DNA of 64,000 nt from [Mycobacterium] fortunisiensis (GTDB lineage Bacteria > Actinomycetota > Actinomycetes > Mycobacteriales > Mycobacteriaceae). Position 1 is the stretch's first letter. Every line of letters begins with the position of its first letter. Positions 1 to 8,106 of the stretch are shown here, in pieces. The notes under the pieces were generated by a model. The model was not told the origin of the DNA and did not search any database. It saw only the letters and a program-made list of their open reading frames with translations. Both the position numbers and the translations under genes were made by a program. The stretch is taken from contig NZ_VOMB01000027.1 in the NCBI RefSeq assembly GCF_019050325.1, forward strand, positions 248,001-312,000. Direction: 5' to 3'.

Positions 1-1
1 G

Positions 2-73
2 GGGCACCACGACCGCTGCCGGTCACGCACGTTCCAGCGCGTCCCGCACTGCGAACACACCTGGATCATCTGA
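2..73 (+). CDS. possible 3' end of an unidentified gene (cut by window edge)
   Basis: An open frame enters from the left edge and stops at TGA 71-73, giving 23 residues that end in CEHTWII and contain two Cys and three His. Cys/His spacing of this kind could belong to a small zinc-binding tail, but 23 residues cannot establish a family or even that the frame is coding. The next gene converges on it from the minus strand. Confidence 0.2.
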   Translation, partial: GHHDRCRSRTFQRVPHCEHTWII

Positions 74-109
74 CCAGCCTAGCCATGATCTCCCGACGGG
101 TGGCCGCGG

Positions 110-451
110 TCAGACGGTGCCGGGCTGGCCGGAGTCGGTGACCACTGCACGGCCGGCTCCGGCCCAGGCCAGCATGCCGCCCTCGACATTGATCGGGGTG
201 TAGCCGTTGCGGGCCAGGTAGTTCGCCACCCGCAGGGAGCGTCCGCCCGCATGGCAGATGACGTACAGCTCGGCATCGGGGTCGATCTCGGCGATCCGGG
301 CCGGTACGTCGCCCATCGGAATGTGCTGTGCGCCGGCGACGTGACCTCGTTGCCATTCGTCGTCCTCGCGGACGTCGAGCAGCACGACGGGCCCGTCGAA
401 CTCGGCGGGTACCACAGCGATGTCTGCCTGCCCGACTTCCACATCGTCCAT
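110..451 (-). CDS. single-domain rhodanese (sulfurtransferase)
   Basis: The 113-residue protein is one rhodanese domain, the usual length for single-domain members, which transfer sulfane sulfur through a persulfide on the active-site Cys. The sequence shows the LLDVREDDEW motif near residue 25, GHVAGAQHIP, and the active-site loop CHAGGRS with Cys at about residue 66. There is no signal peptide, so it should be cytoplasmic. It starts at ATG 451. Its sulfur acceptor is unknown and the neighbours do not suggest one. Confidence 0.85.
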   Translation of the reverse strand: MDDVEVGQADIAVVPAEFDGPVVLLDVREDDEWQRGHVAGAQHIPMGDVPARIAEIDPDAELYVICHAGGRSLRVANYLARNGYTPINVEGGMLAWAGAGRAVVTDSGQPGTV

Positions 452-895
452 GTCGTCAATGCTCGCACGGCCACCACGTCCGGCGCACCCGGCCCCGACG
501 CGGCGGCGCGGCCGGGTGCCCGGGTCAGCAACAGGCGGCTATCCACAGTTTCCACAGGTTCATCCACAGCCGGGCACCTGGGGAAAAGTCCGCGATGTGC
601 GGATAGCTGTGCAGTCGCTGTCCGTCACTGTGGATAACCCTGGGGTGTGCACGGCAGCGATCAACAACCATCCACTGCGCTGAGCGAAATTAAGCACCCG
701 GCTAAACCCGGCCGCTCGGCGTGGATCCGGGGATTGCCGATCAGGGTGATTCCAAACGGACGGGGCGTCTCACCGGTGGGCGCGGAGGCCGATTTTCACC
801 TGACCATCTACAGGGTCTATGATCGGCGTCACACCAGCTGTTGTGACAGAACTCACTGGAGGGCAAACATTGATCGTGCAGGTCAGGAGTGTCTG
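452..895. other. 444-base intergenic region with DnaA-box-like cluster
   Basis: No convincing gene is present. Between 539 and 637 lie several ATCCACA/TTCCACA words and one exact TGTGGATAA (629-637), which is the reverse complement of the classical DnaA box. Further right a plausible promoter (TTCACC 795-800, 17-base spacer, TATGAT 818-823) points to the small membrane protein at 896. Confidence 0.5.
795..823 (+). promoter_or_regulatory. candidate vegetative promoter for the 896 gene
   Basis: TTCACC and TATGAT are separated by 17 bases, and the -10 element lies about 70 bases before the ATG at 896. This is a pattern match only. Confidence 0.35.
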
Positions 896-1054
896 ATGGC
901 GTCGCATCCGATGGGGTCGGGATCCGCATTACCCCAACCCGAATGGCACTCGTCGGGGTATCTGCACACCCGTAACCAGTTGATGGCCTTCGTTCGGGCC
1001 ACTGTGATCGCGCTGCTGCTGCTCGGCGTCCTTGCCGTGATCGTCTTGTTCTGA
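896..1054 (+). CDS. small single-pass membrane protein (52 aa)
   Basis: A strong AGGAG ribosome-binding site lies 7 bases before ATG 896. The 52-residue product has a polar N-terminal half and one hydrophobic helix at the C terminus (about residues 31-51, rich in Val, Leu and Ile), so it is probably a tail-anchored membrane protein. I do not recognise the family. The ribosome-binding site, the clean stop and the single helix make a real gene likely. Confidence 0.55.
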   Translation: MASHPMGSGSALPQPEWHSSGYLHTRNQLMAFVRATVIALLLLGVLAVIVLF

Positions 1055-1073
1055 CCGCCGAGGGATCGGGTAT
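1048..1073 (+). promoter_or_regulatory. candidate SigF-type promoter upstream of sodA
   Basis: GTTC (1048-1051), a 16-base spacer and GGGTAT (1068-1073) resemble the mycobacterial SigF pattern (GTTT, 15-17 bases, GGGTA(T)). It lies about 145 bases before the sodA start codon. The -35 part has one mismatch, so this is a tentative call. Confidence 0.3.
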
Positions 1074-1217
1074 ACGTGTGGACGGCACGCGCGTCCTTGC
1101 GGTGCGCCTTGGGATGGAGCAATGTTGACGATGATCTTGAGTGTCGAACTCGAGGATCGAACTTGACGATCGTGTCGGGCGTTGGGCTCCATCGATCGAT
1201 AATGAGGAAGGAATCTC

Positions 1218-1841
1218 GTGGCTGAATACACCCTGCCGGACCTGGATTACGACTACGGAGCGCTGGAACCACACATCTCCGGACAGATCAACGAGCTCCA
1301 CCACAGCAAGCACCACGCCGCGTACGTCAAGGGCGTCAACGACGCGGTGGCCAAGCTCGACGAAGCGCGGGCCAATGGCGACCACGCGGCCATCTTCCTC
1401 AACGAGAAGAACCTGGCCTTCCACCTCGGCGGCCACGTGAACCACTCGATCTGGTGGAAGAACCTGTCCCCCAACGGGGGCGACAAGCCCACCGGCGACC
1501 TCGCCTCGGCAATCGACGACCAGTTCGGTTCGTTCGACAAGTTCCAGGCGCAGTTCACCGCCGCGGCCAACGGGCTGCAGGGCTCGGGCTGGGCCGTGCT
1601 GGGTTACGACAGCCTCGGTGACCGGCTGCTGACGTTCCAGCTGTACGACCAGCAGGCCAACGTGCCGCTGGGCATCATCCCGCTGCTGCAGGTCGACATG
1701 TGGGAGCACGCGTTCTACCTGCAGTACAAGAACGTCAAGGCCGACTACGTCAAGGCCTTCTGGAACGTCGTCAACTGGGAGGACGTGCAGAACCGGTACG
1801 CGGCGGCCACCTCCAAAACCAACGGCCTGATCTTCGGCTAG
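1218..1841 (+). CDS. sodA: superoxide dismutase, Mn/Fe family (probably Mn)
   Basis: The 207-residue protein has the same length as M. tuberculosis SodA and disproportionates superoxide. Expected metal ligands are at His28, His76, Asp160 and His164 (the last two in DMWEH). Residue 145 is Gln (YDQQANVPLG). M. tuberculosis SodA has His at this position and uses iron, so Gln145 argues for manganese here. The start is GTG 1218, preceded by GAGGAAGGA, giving the conserved MAEYTLPDLD terminus. There is no signal peptide, although mycobacterial SodA is known to be exported by SecA2. A hairpin follows the gene. Confidence 0.97.
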   Translation: MAEYTLPDLDYDYGALEPHISGQINELHHSKHHAAYVKGVNDAVAKLDEARANGDHAAIFLNEKNLAFHLGGHVNHSIWWKNLSPNGGDKPTGDLASAIDDQFGSFDKFQAQFTAAANGLQGSGWAVLGYDSLGDRLLTFQLYDQQANVPLGIIPLLQVDMWEHAFYLQYKNVKADYVKAFWNVVNWEDVQNRYAAATSKTNGLIFG

Positions 1842-1892
1842 TTCGATCCCGCTCGGATTCGAGGGCTGGATCGGTTCCTGATCGCTCATCAA

Positions 1893-1921
1893 GGGGCGTC
1901 GCGCGCACAGCGTGACGCCCC
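1893..1921 (+). terminator. hairpin after sodA
   Basis: GGGGCGTC and GACGCCCC form an 8-bp perfect GC-rich stem about 50 bases after the sodA stop codon. There is no long T run, which is usual for mycobacterial terminators. Confidence 0.55.
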
Positions 1922-2073
1922 GCCCTCGTTTCCGGGCCCGATTCGTTATCGGCGCAGCTTCCGTGTCGCCTTGCACGGAGCCCGCCGCTGCCGCATTCTG
2001 ATCTGATCGACCCACAGACGTGTCGGAGCGTCAACCGACGTTGACGGTCCAAAACCGATGTCCCGGAGGCGAT

Positions 2074-2610
2074 ATGGATGCGACGGGGTCCGGCCGGGCG
2101 ATAGAGATCGCCCCCTTTCATTCCGGCGGTGCGCTCAAAGGGTTCGTGGTCTTGGGCCGATGGCCCGACTCCACCAAGGAATGGGCACAGCTTCTGATGG
2201 TCACGGTCCGGGTCGCATCGTTGCCCGGACTGCTCTCCACCACAACGATTTTCGGTGTCCGCGAAGAGTTGCCGGATGAGCCACAGCCGGGGACCGTCGG
2301 CCTGGTGATCGCCGAGGGGCCCGTGGTCGGCGAATCCGCGGTCCCGCCGGGGCATTTCGCCGAGCACCAACCGCCGGCCCTGTTGATGTTGCATCCGCCC
2401 TCGGAAACCACGCCGTCCCTGCCGGAGTGCAGCGGTGCCGCCTCGGGTTGCGTACTGTTGCCCGGGCTTCCACACCTCGGCCTGGAACACCGCGCGGCCT
2501 GGGTGGAAGCGGAACCGGACGGCACCGTGACGTCGATGGTCAGCCGAGTCGGGGTGGACCCGATCAGCCACCCCGACACCGCGATCCTGGCGATGCTGTT
2601 GGCGGCCTGA
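2074..2610 (+). CDS. conserved hypothetical protein, Rv3847-like
   Basis: The 178-residue protein matches the size and position (directly after sodA) of M. tuberculosis Rv3847, whose function I do not know. ATG 2074 was chosen because GGAGG lies 6 bases upstream. An in-frame ATG at 2020 lacks such a site. No signal peptide, membrane helix or catalytic motif is evident. The sequence is acidic and Pro-rich with several Gly-rich turns. Confidence 0.75.
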   Translation: MDATGSGRAIEIAPFHSGGALKGFVVLGRWPDSTKEWAQLLMVTVRVASLPGLLSTTTIFGVREELPDEPQPGTVGLVIAEGPVVGESAVPPGHFAEHQPPALLMLHPPSETTPSLPECSGAASGCVLLPGLPHLGLEHRAAWVEAEPDGTVTSMVSRVGVDPISHPDTAILAMLLAA

Positions 2611-3496
2611 ATGTGCCATCACCGGCACACCTTCTCCGAACTGGAGAATCTGGCTACCGAAAATCGGTAGTAACCCTGGCGAGTTCGCCGAACAAGGGCT
2701 AGGGTCCACTAAATCAGCGAAGAAGGGTAGCTCTACCCGGCGCATCGGCACGCGCGTTCAGCCCGCCGACGGATGCACTGTGGCGGGCGAGGCCTTCGAC
2801 CACATGTGAGTCCGCCGCGTGAGCGGCACGTACCGGCGATGTGCCGAAAGGTCGCCATGTCCACAGCCGATGCCATCGGACGCAATGGCATGTCGCTGAT
2901 GTTGTCGTCGCAGTGTGGCCGCCAGATAGCCGTGGCCGCCCACCGCAACCGTGGCCGTGCAGACATTCACAGCAGGGGCAGTCCCGGGCCGCCGGGTAAA
3001 CCTGCGGCCCTATCTCGTCGGCAATCTCGGCTGGAATCGGCTGTCGAATCGATCCACGCTTGGTCTGGCTACCGCGCATGAGGGGACTCACGCGCATTCC
3101 TACGGCCAACCTGTAACGTGTTCCACGTCGTCCGACAACGGCGCCGCACAGAATCCGACTCGACACCCGGTCCGCGCCCTAGCAAATATCCGTTTCCGCT
3201 AGTCACAGCGATGCGCCGGTTGCCGGGCGAGAAGCCGATCACGATCGCCCGCACCCGTGAGCGCAGCTCATCGCGCCCAATACAACGCAACCGTCACCTT
3301 TTGCATTGTCCGACGCCGCAATCGGACCGCACCCCTGCGGCGAAGACCCCGGTATGCCCCGCAGGGGCCGCCAAAACGCAAAGCCCGTTTAACTTTTATG
3401 CGGTTTGCACTTGGTTGTCGTCACAACACTCGCTACCATAGTCAGCAAATACGCCGCCTATTCGTACCGCTCTTGATGCATGTGGAGGTCAAATCG
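2611..3496. other. 886-base gene-free region upstream of espR
   Basis: No reading frame here looks coding. It holds two palindromes near the left end, CTACCGA-AAA-TCGGTAG (2654-2670) and GGGTAG-CT-CTACCC (2725-2738). A lower-GC stretch leads to espR, with a possible -10 TACCAT at 3434-3439. In M. tuberculosis I recall a membrane-protein gene (Rv3848) between the equivalents of the flanking genes. It is missing here. EspR is known to bind AT-rich sites upstream of its own gene, so long control DNA is expected. Confidence 0.5.
2654..2670. promoter_or_regulatory. palindrome CTACCGA/TCGGTAG
   Basis: Seven-base perfect arms with an AAA spacer lie 44 bases after the Rv3847-like stop. It could be an operator or a small terminator hairpin. 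A second palindrome (GGGTAG-CT-CTACCC) lies 55 bases further on. Confidence 0.35.
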
Positions 3497-3895
3497 ATGA
3501 GCAAGACGTTCGCCGCCCGCCTGAACCGCCTGTTCGACACGGTTTATCCGCCTGGGCGCGGACCCCACACGTCTGCCGAGGTGATCGCCGCACTCAAATC
3601 CGAGGGTGTCACCATGTCGGCTCCGTACCTGTCGCAGCTTCGTTCGGGCAACCGGACCAACCCGTCGGCGGCAACCATGGCCGCACTTGCCAACTTCTTC
3701 CGGATCAAGCCGGCTTACTTCACCGACGACGAGTACTACGAAAAGCTCGACAAGGAACTGACCTGGCTGGCCAGCATGCGTGACGAAGGGGTGCGCCGGA
3801 TCGCCGCCCGTACCGTCGGCCTGTCCACCGAGGCTCAGCAGGACCTGGTTCAGAAGGTCGACGAGCTGCGCCGCCGGGAAAATCTCGACGGCTGA
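3497..3895 (+). CDS. espR: nucleoid-associated regulator EspR
   Basis: The 132-residue protein equals M. tuberculosis EspR in length. EspR is an XRE-type helix-turn-helix protein that bridges DNA and activates espACD and other cell-wall genes. The HTH covers about residues 25-75, with the recognition helix around SAPYLSQLRSG (41-51). The C-terminal half (80-130) forms the dimerisation helices. The start is ATG 3497 with GGAGGT 7 bases upstream. Its last 46 bases overlap, tail to tail, the end of the minus-strand membrane-protein gene. Confidence 0.95.
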   Translation: MSKTFAARLNRLFDTVYPPGRGPHTSAEVIAALKSEGVTMSAPYLSQLRSGNRTNPSAATMAALANFFRIKPAYFTDDEYYEKLDKELTWLASMRDEGVRRIAARTVGLSTEAQQDLVQKVDELRRRENLDG

Positions 3896-5004
3896 ACCGT
3901 CGGGCCCAAATCCCGATACTGCTCGGCGATCGCGAGGATCCATTCCCGGTCCGAATAGGTTTCGGGCTGGCTCAGCCATGCCAATCCCGGGAACGCCGAA
4001 CCGTCGTCGCCTTCTCGGGTGTCGTCGATCCACTGCGCAACCGCGCGGGCCTGCGCCTCGGGCCCGACGTGCGGCCGCTCGGTATCGGAATGTGTTGTGC
4101 CACTTGATTCGCGGGACCCGGCGCTCTCGTGCCGACGCGCGTCGGCCGCAGTCGCCTCCAAGTACAGCGCATCCGAGATCAGCGACATCCGTTCTGCCAC
4201 CCGGAAAACCAGCGGCCCCCGGGGACGCACGCCGATACCCACGTCGGGCTGGCGCCGGGCCAGTTCCCCCAGAAGCGGTTTGATGGTCCGGAGTTCTTTC
4301 TGTGCGCCGAACCAGTCTTCGACACTCGGTAGCAGCGACCCCGCCGCGACGATGACCATCGCGCAGCCGAGCATCGTCGCCGCGGCGCCGACGCCCACGG
4401 GCTGGGCCTGCCCGGCGGCCTTGAGCAGAAAGTAGCCGCTCACACCGACGATCAGCACCATGCCGACGGTGAAGAGAAACAGCGCGCGCCCTCGTCGGCT
4501 GCGGTTCGAGTTACGCAGGCCGGCCCACGCGACCAGCGTCAGCGCCAGAAACACGTAGAGCAGTGGCAGCAACCACGAGGTGCCGTTGGCATCGAGGTCA
4601 CGCTCGAGGTACTCGGCGGGTGACATCTCCGGTTGTCTGCCGGCCCGGAAGAAGATCACCAGGCTCACCACGGCCACGACACCGGCGATCCCGTACTGGA
4701 TCAGCGCGATGCGCCAGGTGATCGTCGCCGAGTGGTCTGAGGCCGCGGTGGTGATCATGACGCAACTGCCTGCCGCACAGCCGATCAGCGCAACCTGGCT
4801 CAGTCCGACCGCAATGTTGGGCCAGTGCAGCACCGTGTCGAGCAGCAGTGCCAACGGCTGCCAGTTCAGCGCGGCCACCACACCGAGGCTGCCCAACGAC
4901 AGGATCATCGCGGAGCTCACCAGGGATTGTTTGTTGACCAGCGCCCAGCCGATGCGCAGACCGGTGGCCATGCCGAGCAGGCCGGCAATCACCCAGACGA
5001 TCAA
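3850..5004 (-). CDS. polytopic membrane protein with cytoplasmic tail (DUF6545-like)
   Basis: The 384-residue protein has about seven membrane helices in residues 1-235, followed by a soluble C-terminal domain with a Ser/His-rich linker. The arrangement and the motif FRVAERMSLISDAL resemble the MAB/DUF6545-type proteins that in actinobacteria often sit beside ImmA/IrrE proteases. The start is TTG 5004, overlapping the upstream stop as TTGA, so translation is coupled to the protease gene. The C-terminal 15 residues are encoded antisense to the end of espR. A sensor or partner role for the protease is inference. Confidence 0.6.
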   Translation of the reverse strand: MIVWVIAGLLGMATGLRIGWALVNKQSLVSSAMILSLGSLGVVAALNWQPLALLLDTVLHWPNIAVGLSQVALIGCAAGSCVMITTAASDHSATITWRIALIQYGIAGVVAVVSLVIFFRAGRQPEMSPAEYLERDLDANGTSWLLPLLYVFLALTLVAWAGLRNSNRSRRGRALFLFTVGMVLIVGVSGYFLLKAAGQAQPVGVGAAATMLGCAMVIVAAGSLLPSVEDWFGAQKELRTIKPLLGELARRQPDVGIGVRPRGPLVFRVAERMSLISDALYLEATAADARRHESAGSRESSGTTHSDTERPHVGPEAQARAVAQWIDDTREGDDGSAFPGLAWLSQPETYSDREWILAIAEQYRDLGPTVQPSRFSRRRSSSTF

Positions 5005-5492
5005 CCAAATGCCTCTCCGAGGCGGACCTGGACGATCGAGGATCGATCGGACGGTAGGCGGCCGAGGCGGTACAGCAGCAGGGCGGCGAAATCCTCGGCC
5101 TCCTGCTCGATGTCCTCACCGTTGGGCCCCATGCAGCCCGTCCGTTGATTGAGCATGTAGCTGATCAGATCGTCGGTGGCCACCTCTGCCGATGCGGCGG
5201 CCGCGTCGACGATCGAGATGCCCTCATGTCCCAGCACGAGATGACCGAGTTCGTGCGCCAACGTCCGGTCCCACGCCGGCAGCCCCTGCTGGATGAGGAA
5301 GACGTCATGGTCGGCGTATTGACGCCACTGGCCACAGACTCCGGGCGGAAGTTCGGCCATGGTCAGCTCGATCGGCCTTCCCCGATCCCGGCTCACCGCT
5401 TCGACGAGGCGGGTCAACGTGACTTCCCCCCGCCGAGGAGCGAGGTCGAGAACTTCGTTGACCGCACGCGTCACGCTTCGACTGGCAGACAT
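5001..5492 (-). CDS. ImmA/IrrE-family metalloprotease (ParH-like)
   Basis: The 163-residue protein carries the zinc motif HELGH at residues 80-84 and a later acidic helix EAEDFAALLL (131-140) that would supply the third ligand. ImmA and IrrE proteases cleave XRE-type repressors to switch genes on. The start is ATG 5492 with GAGAGGGG 3 bases upstream. It heads a two-gene operon with the membrane protein. The nearest XRE-type protein is EspR, on the opposite strand, which makes EspR a candidate but unproven partner. Confidence 0.8.
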   Translation of the reverse strand: MSASRSVTRAVNEVLDLAPRRGEVTLTRLVEAVSRDRGRPIELTMAELPPGVCGQWRQYADHDVFLIQQGLPAWDRTLAHELGHLVLGHEGISIVDAAAASAEVATDDLISYMLNQRTGCMGPNGEDIEQEAEDFAALLLYRLGRLPSDRSSIVQVRLGEAFG

Positions 5493-5561
5493 GGTCCCCT
5501 CTCCACTCCTTTCACCTAGCCCTGGACGACTGCACTTACCTGGATTGTCGCAACGAAGCCG

Positions 5562-6581
5562 CTAACGCATGAACCGACTTGCGTCGATTGGGACGGTACG
5601 TCCCGCCTTGGCCTGTCGGTAACCCACGAGCCCGCCCAGAGCGGTGAGGGCCATCATGCCGGTGACCCCGGGCAGCGCCATCGCCGCGATCTGCTTCGTG
5701 CTGGCGGTACGCAGGTAATCCGTATAGCCCAACCGGAACGAGACCGGCGGAGCCGCCAGGTCGAGCCCCGTGGCCATCGGGGGGCCGAACTGCACCTGCG
5801 ATTTGGTGCTGGGCTGGACCTCGGGGCCCAGTCGCGGACCGAAATTCGGTCCGTGGCCGTCGGGCGCCCCCAGCGGCGGCACGATGGGTACGGCCAGCGG
5901 CGTCGCTGCCGACGCACCGATAGGCGCCGCCCCGAGTGCGTCCGCCAGATCTGCCGGTGGTGTCGCCGCTGCCTCCGGTGACTGCCCCTGCGCCGCCAAC
6001 CGCATGTCCGGCACTCGCGGCGCGTTCAGCATCGCCGGGATACCGCCACCGCCGCCTCCCCCGCCCGCGGCGCCCGGGCCCGCGGCGTCACCGAACAGCG
6101 GTGCCGCCGGTGGGGGCTCGGTCGTCGCCGGCGGCTCGGTGGTCTTGGTCGGCTCGGTGGTGTTGGTGGGCTCGGTGGTCTTGGTGGGCTCGGTGGTTTT
6201 GGTGGGCTCGGTGGTTTTGGTGGGCTCGGTGGTTTTGGTCGGCTCGGTGGTCCTGGTCGGCTCGGTGGTCCTGGTCGGCTCGACCGTGGCGGTCGCAGTC
6301 GCCGTACCGGAGGGCTGCGGAGTGCCCGTCGGGCTCTCCGGGACACGGGTCCTGGTCGGCCGACCGGTGGGCTTGGTGGGCTTGTCGGTGTGCCGGTGTG
6401 ACCAGTGCGGGCCCGACGGGCCGTGATCGCCCCGGCCGGATCCGCCCTCGCCGGGGCGGTCACCAGTGGCGACCCGACCCTGATCGGGCTCGGCAAACGC
6501 CAACGCTCCGCCGGCACCGGCGATGATCAGGCCCGAGAGCACCACACCGGTTGAGGCGGCGACGCGCAACCGCGAACGCAC
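5562..6581 (-). CDS. exported Pro/Thr-rich repeat protein
   Basis: The 339-residue product starts at GTG 6581, with GGAAGGA 8-10 bases upstream. An N-terminal signal segment ends near ALAFAEP (about residue 30). A low-complexity region follows with about nine EPTKTT-type six-residue repeats, then a Gly/Pro-rich stretch, and then a hydrophobic segment near the C terminus (LPGVTGMMALTALGGLVGY) before a basic tail. This fits a surface protein with a rigid stalk and a C-terminal membrane anchor. The function is unknown. Confidence 0.65.
   Translation of the reverse strand: MRSRLRVAASTGVVLSGLIIAGAGGALAFAEPDQGRVATGDRPGEGGSGRGDHGPSGPHWSHRHTDKPTKPTGRPTRTRVPESPTGTPQPSGTATATATVEPTRTTEPTRTTEPTKTTEPTKTTEPTKTTEPTKTTEPTNTTEPTKTTEPPATTEPPPAAPLFGDAAGPGAAGGGGGGGGIPAMLNAPRVPDMRLAAQGQSPEAAATPPADLADALGAAPIGASAATPLAVPIVPPLGAPDGHGPNFGPRLGPEVQPSTKSQVQFGPPMATGLDLAAPPVSFRLGYTDYLRTASTKQIAAMALPGVTGMMALTALGGLVGYRQAKAGRTVPIDASRFMR
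6117..6284 (-). repeat. 18-bp coding tandem repeat (EPTKTT units)
   Basis: About nine copies of an 18-base unit (plus-strand form resembling GGCTCGGTGGTCTTGGTC) encode EP-T-x-T-T units inside the exported protein. Unit-to-unit divergence is only a few bases, so copy number may vary between strains. Confidence 0.8.
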
Positions 6582-6792
6582 GTTGTCACCATCCTTCCGC
6601 GCACCGCCCAATGGCTTCGTTGACGAATTCGATTCTTGCACAAACACTCAGTTGAAATTTGCTAGCCGAGATGATTGCCGGCACCGATCGCGGGGAGCCG
6701 CAGCGGAGCAAATCGAGCGGACGATACTGTGGGTCTGCAGCAGTTCTGCGGTGACCACGAACACACGACGAATTGACCGGGAGGCAACCGGA

Positions 6793-7449
6793 ATGGGCCT
6801 GTTCACGCGACGAAAAAGCCGCGCAACCCGGCGCGCCGAAGCCCGCGCCATCAAGGCCAAGGCGAAGCTCGAAGCCAAGCTCACCGCAAAGAACGAGTCG
6901 CGGCGGATCAAGTCCGATCAAAAAGCCGCGCAGCGGGCCCTCAAAGCTCAGGTCAGGGCACAGCGAGACGCCGACCGTACGGCACTCAAGGTCGCCGAGA
7001 CCGAGCTGAAGGCTGTCCGGGAGGGACGGCTGCTCTCCCCGGCCCGGATCCGTCGAGTACTGACCGTTACACGTTTGCTGGCGCCGGTCCTCGTGCCGTT
7101 GATCTACCGGGCCGCGACGGCCGCCCGCGGGGCGTTGGACGAACGTCGTGCCGATCGGCTCGGCGTGCCGCTGGCTCAGCTCGGTCAGTTCTCCGGCCAC
7201 GGCGCCGAGCTGTCCGCACGGATTTCCGGGGCCGAGCAGACGCTGCGGCAGCTGGCCGACAAGAACTCCAAGGACGCCGAGACCAAGCAGTTCGTCGCCG
7301 CGATCGGCGATCGGTTGACCGATCTGGCGGCCGCGGTCACGGCCGCCGAAAACATGCCGACCGCCCGCCGGCGTGGCGCGCACGCGGCGATCGCCGCCCA
7401 GCTCGACGGCATCGACGCCGACCTGATGGCGCGGCTGGGGCTGGTCTGA
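6793..7449 (+). CDS. Lys/Ala-rich conserved protein, Rv3850-like
   Basis: The 218-residue protein has the length and position (after espR) of M. tuberculosis Rv3850. The first 75 residues are very basic (many RxxRRxEAR and Lys-Ala repeats) and probably form a long helix that could bind nucleic acid. A short hydrophobic patch (LLAPVLVPLIYRA, near 95-107) follows, then helical coiled segments. The start is ATG 6793 after GACCGGGAGGC. Three bases separate it from the next gene. No function is known to me. Confidence 0.75.
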   Translation: MGLFTRRKSRATRRAEARAIKAKAKLEAKLTAKNESRRIKSDQKAAQRALKAQVRAQRDADRTALKVAETELKAVREGRLLSPARIRRVLTVTRLLAPVLVPLIYRAATAARGALDERRADRLGVPLAQLGQFSGHGAELSARISGAEQTLRQLADKNSKDAETKQFVAAIGDRLTDLAAAVTAAENMPTARRRGAHAAIAAQLDGIDADLMARLGLV

Positions 7450-7452
7450 GCG

Positions 7453-8106
7453 ATGCGAGGCCGTGTCGTGCCGACCGCCGCCGCAATGGCGGTCACCGCG
7501 TTGTTCTGTGCCGCTCCGGCCGCCGCCCATGTCCATGTCGAAGCCGATAATCCGGCGCCGGGCACCACCTCGGTGCTGACCTTCCGGGTCCCCGGCGAAT
7601 CCGACACCGGCGCGCTGACAACACAATTGACGGTCAACCTGCCCAACGTGGCTTCGGCCCGCACCGAGGTGATGCCGGGCTGGACCGCGAAGCTCGACCG
7701 CGACGTCGCGGCGGGCACCGTTCGCTCGGTGACATGGACAGCCTCACCCGGGGTCGGGATCTCGCCCGAACAGTTCGCACTGTTCCGGGTGTCGGTCAAG
7801 CTCCCGGACGCCGCGACGGTGCGCTTCCCGGCCATCCAGACCTATTCCGACGGCACTGTGGTCCGCTGGGATCAGCCCGCCGAACCCGATGGTTCTGAGC
7901 CCGAGCATCCCGCACCGGAACTGGCGCTGACCGGTACGGCGCCCGAACCCGGGCACACCGAGCACGGCACGGAAGTGCCCGCCGCGCCTGCCGTGGCTCC
8001 GTCGGCCGGCACCGTCGACAACTCGGCCAGGTGGCTCGCCGGTGGGGCGTTGATCGTCGCGGCCGCTGCGGTGGTGGCGGCGCTGGCCAACCGGCGCCGA
8101 CCGTGA
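7453..8106 (+). CDS. YcnI-like copper-binding exported protein
   Basis: The 217-residue protein has a signal peptide (about 1-27) ending at AAAHVHVEADNP. YcnI/DUF1775 domains bind Cu(II) through the N-terminal His of the mature protein. The domain covers about residues 28-155. An Ala/Pro/Glu linker, a membrane helix (WLAGGALIVAAAAVVAAL) and a basic tail follow, so it is anchored outside the membrane. Its stop overlaps the GTG start of the copC-like gene by four bases. Confidence 0.8.
   Translation: MRGRVVPTAAAMAVTALFCAAPAAAHVHVEADNPAPGTTSVLTFRVPGESDTGALTTQLTVNLPNVASARTEVMPGWTAKLDRDVAAGTVRSVTWTASPGVGISPEQFALFRVSVKLPDAATVRFPAIQTYSDGTVVRWDQPAEPDGSEPEHPAPELALTGTAPEPGHTEHGTEVPAAPAVAPSAGTVDNSARWLAGGALIVAAAAVVAALANRRRP

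Noticed and set aside
539..637. Possible chromosomal origin because of DnaA-like boxes
   Set aside because: There is no dnaA or dnaN nearby and no AT-rich unwinding region. Kept only as a possible binding cluster.
2714..3441. Several short frames between the Rv3847-like gene and espR
   Set aside because: They overlap each other on both strands, lack ribosome-binding sites and have Arg/Pro-rich shadow composition.
6117..6284. Regular repeats as a CRISPR array
   Set aside because: The units are contiguous with no spacers, are in frame and encode a Thr/Pro stalk.
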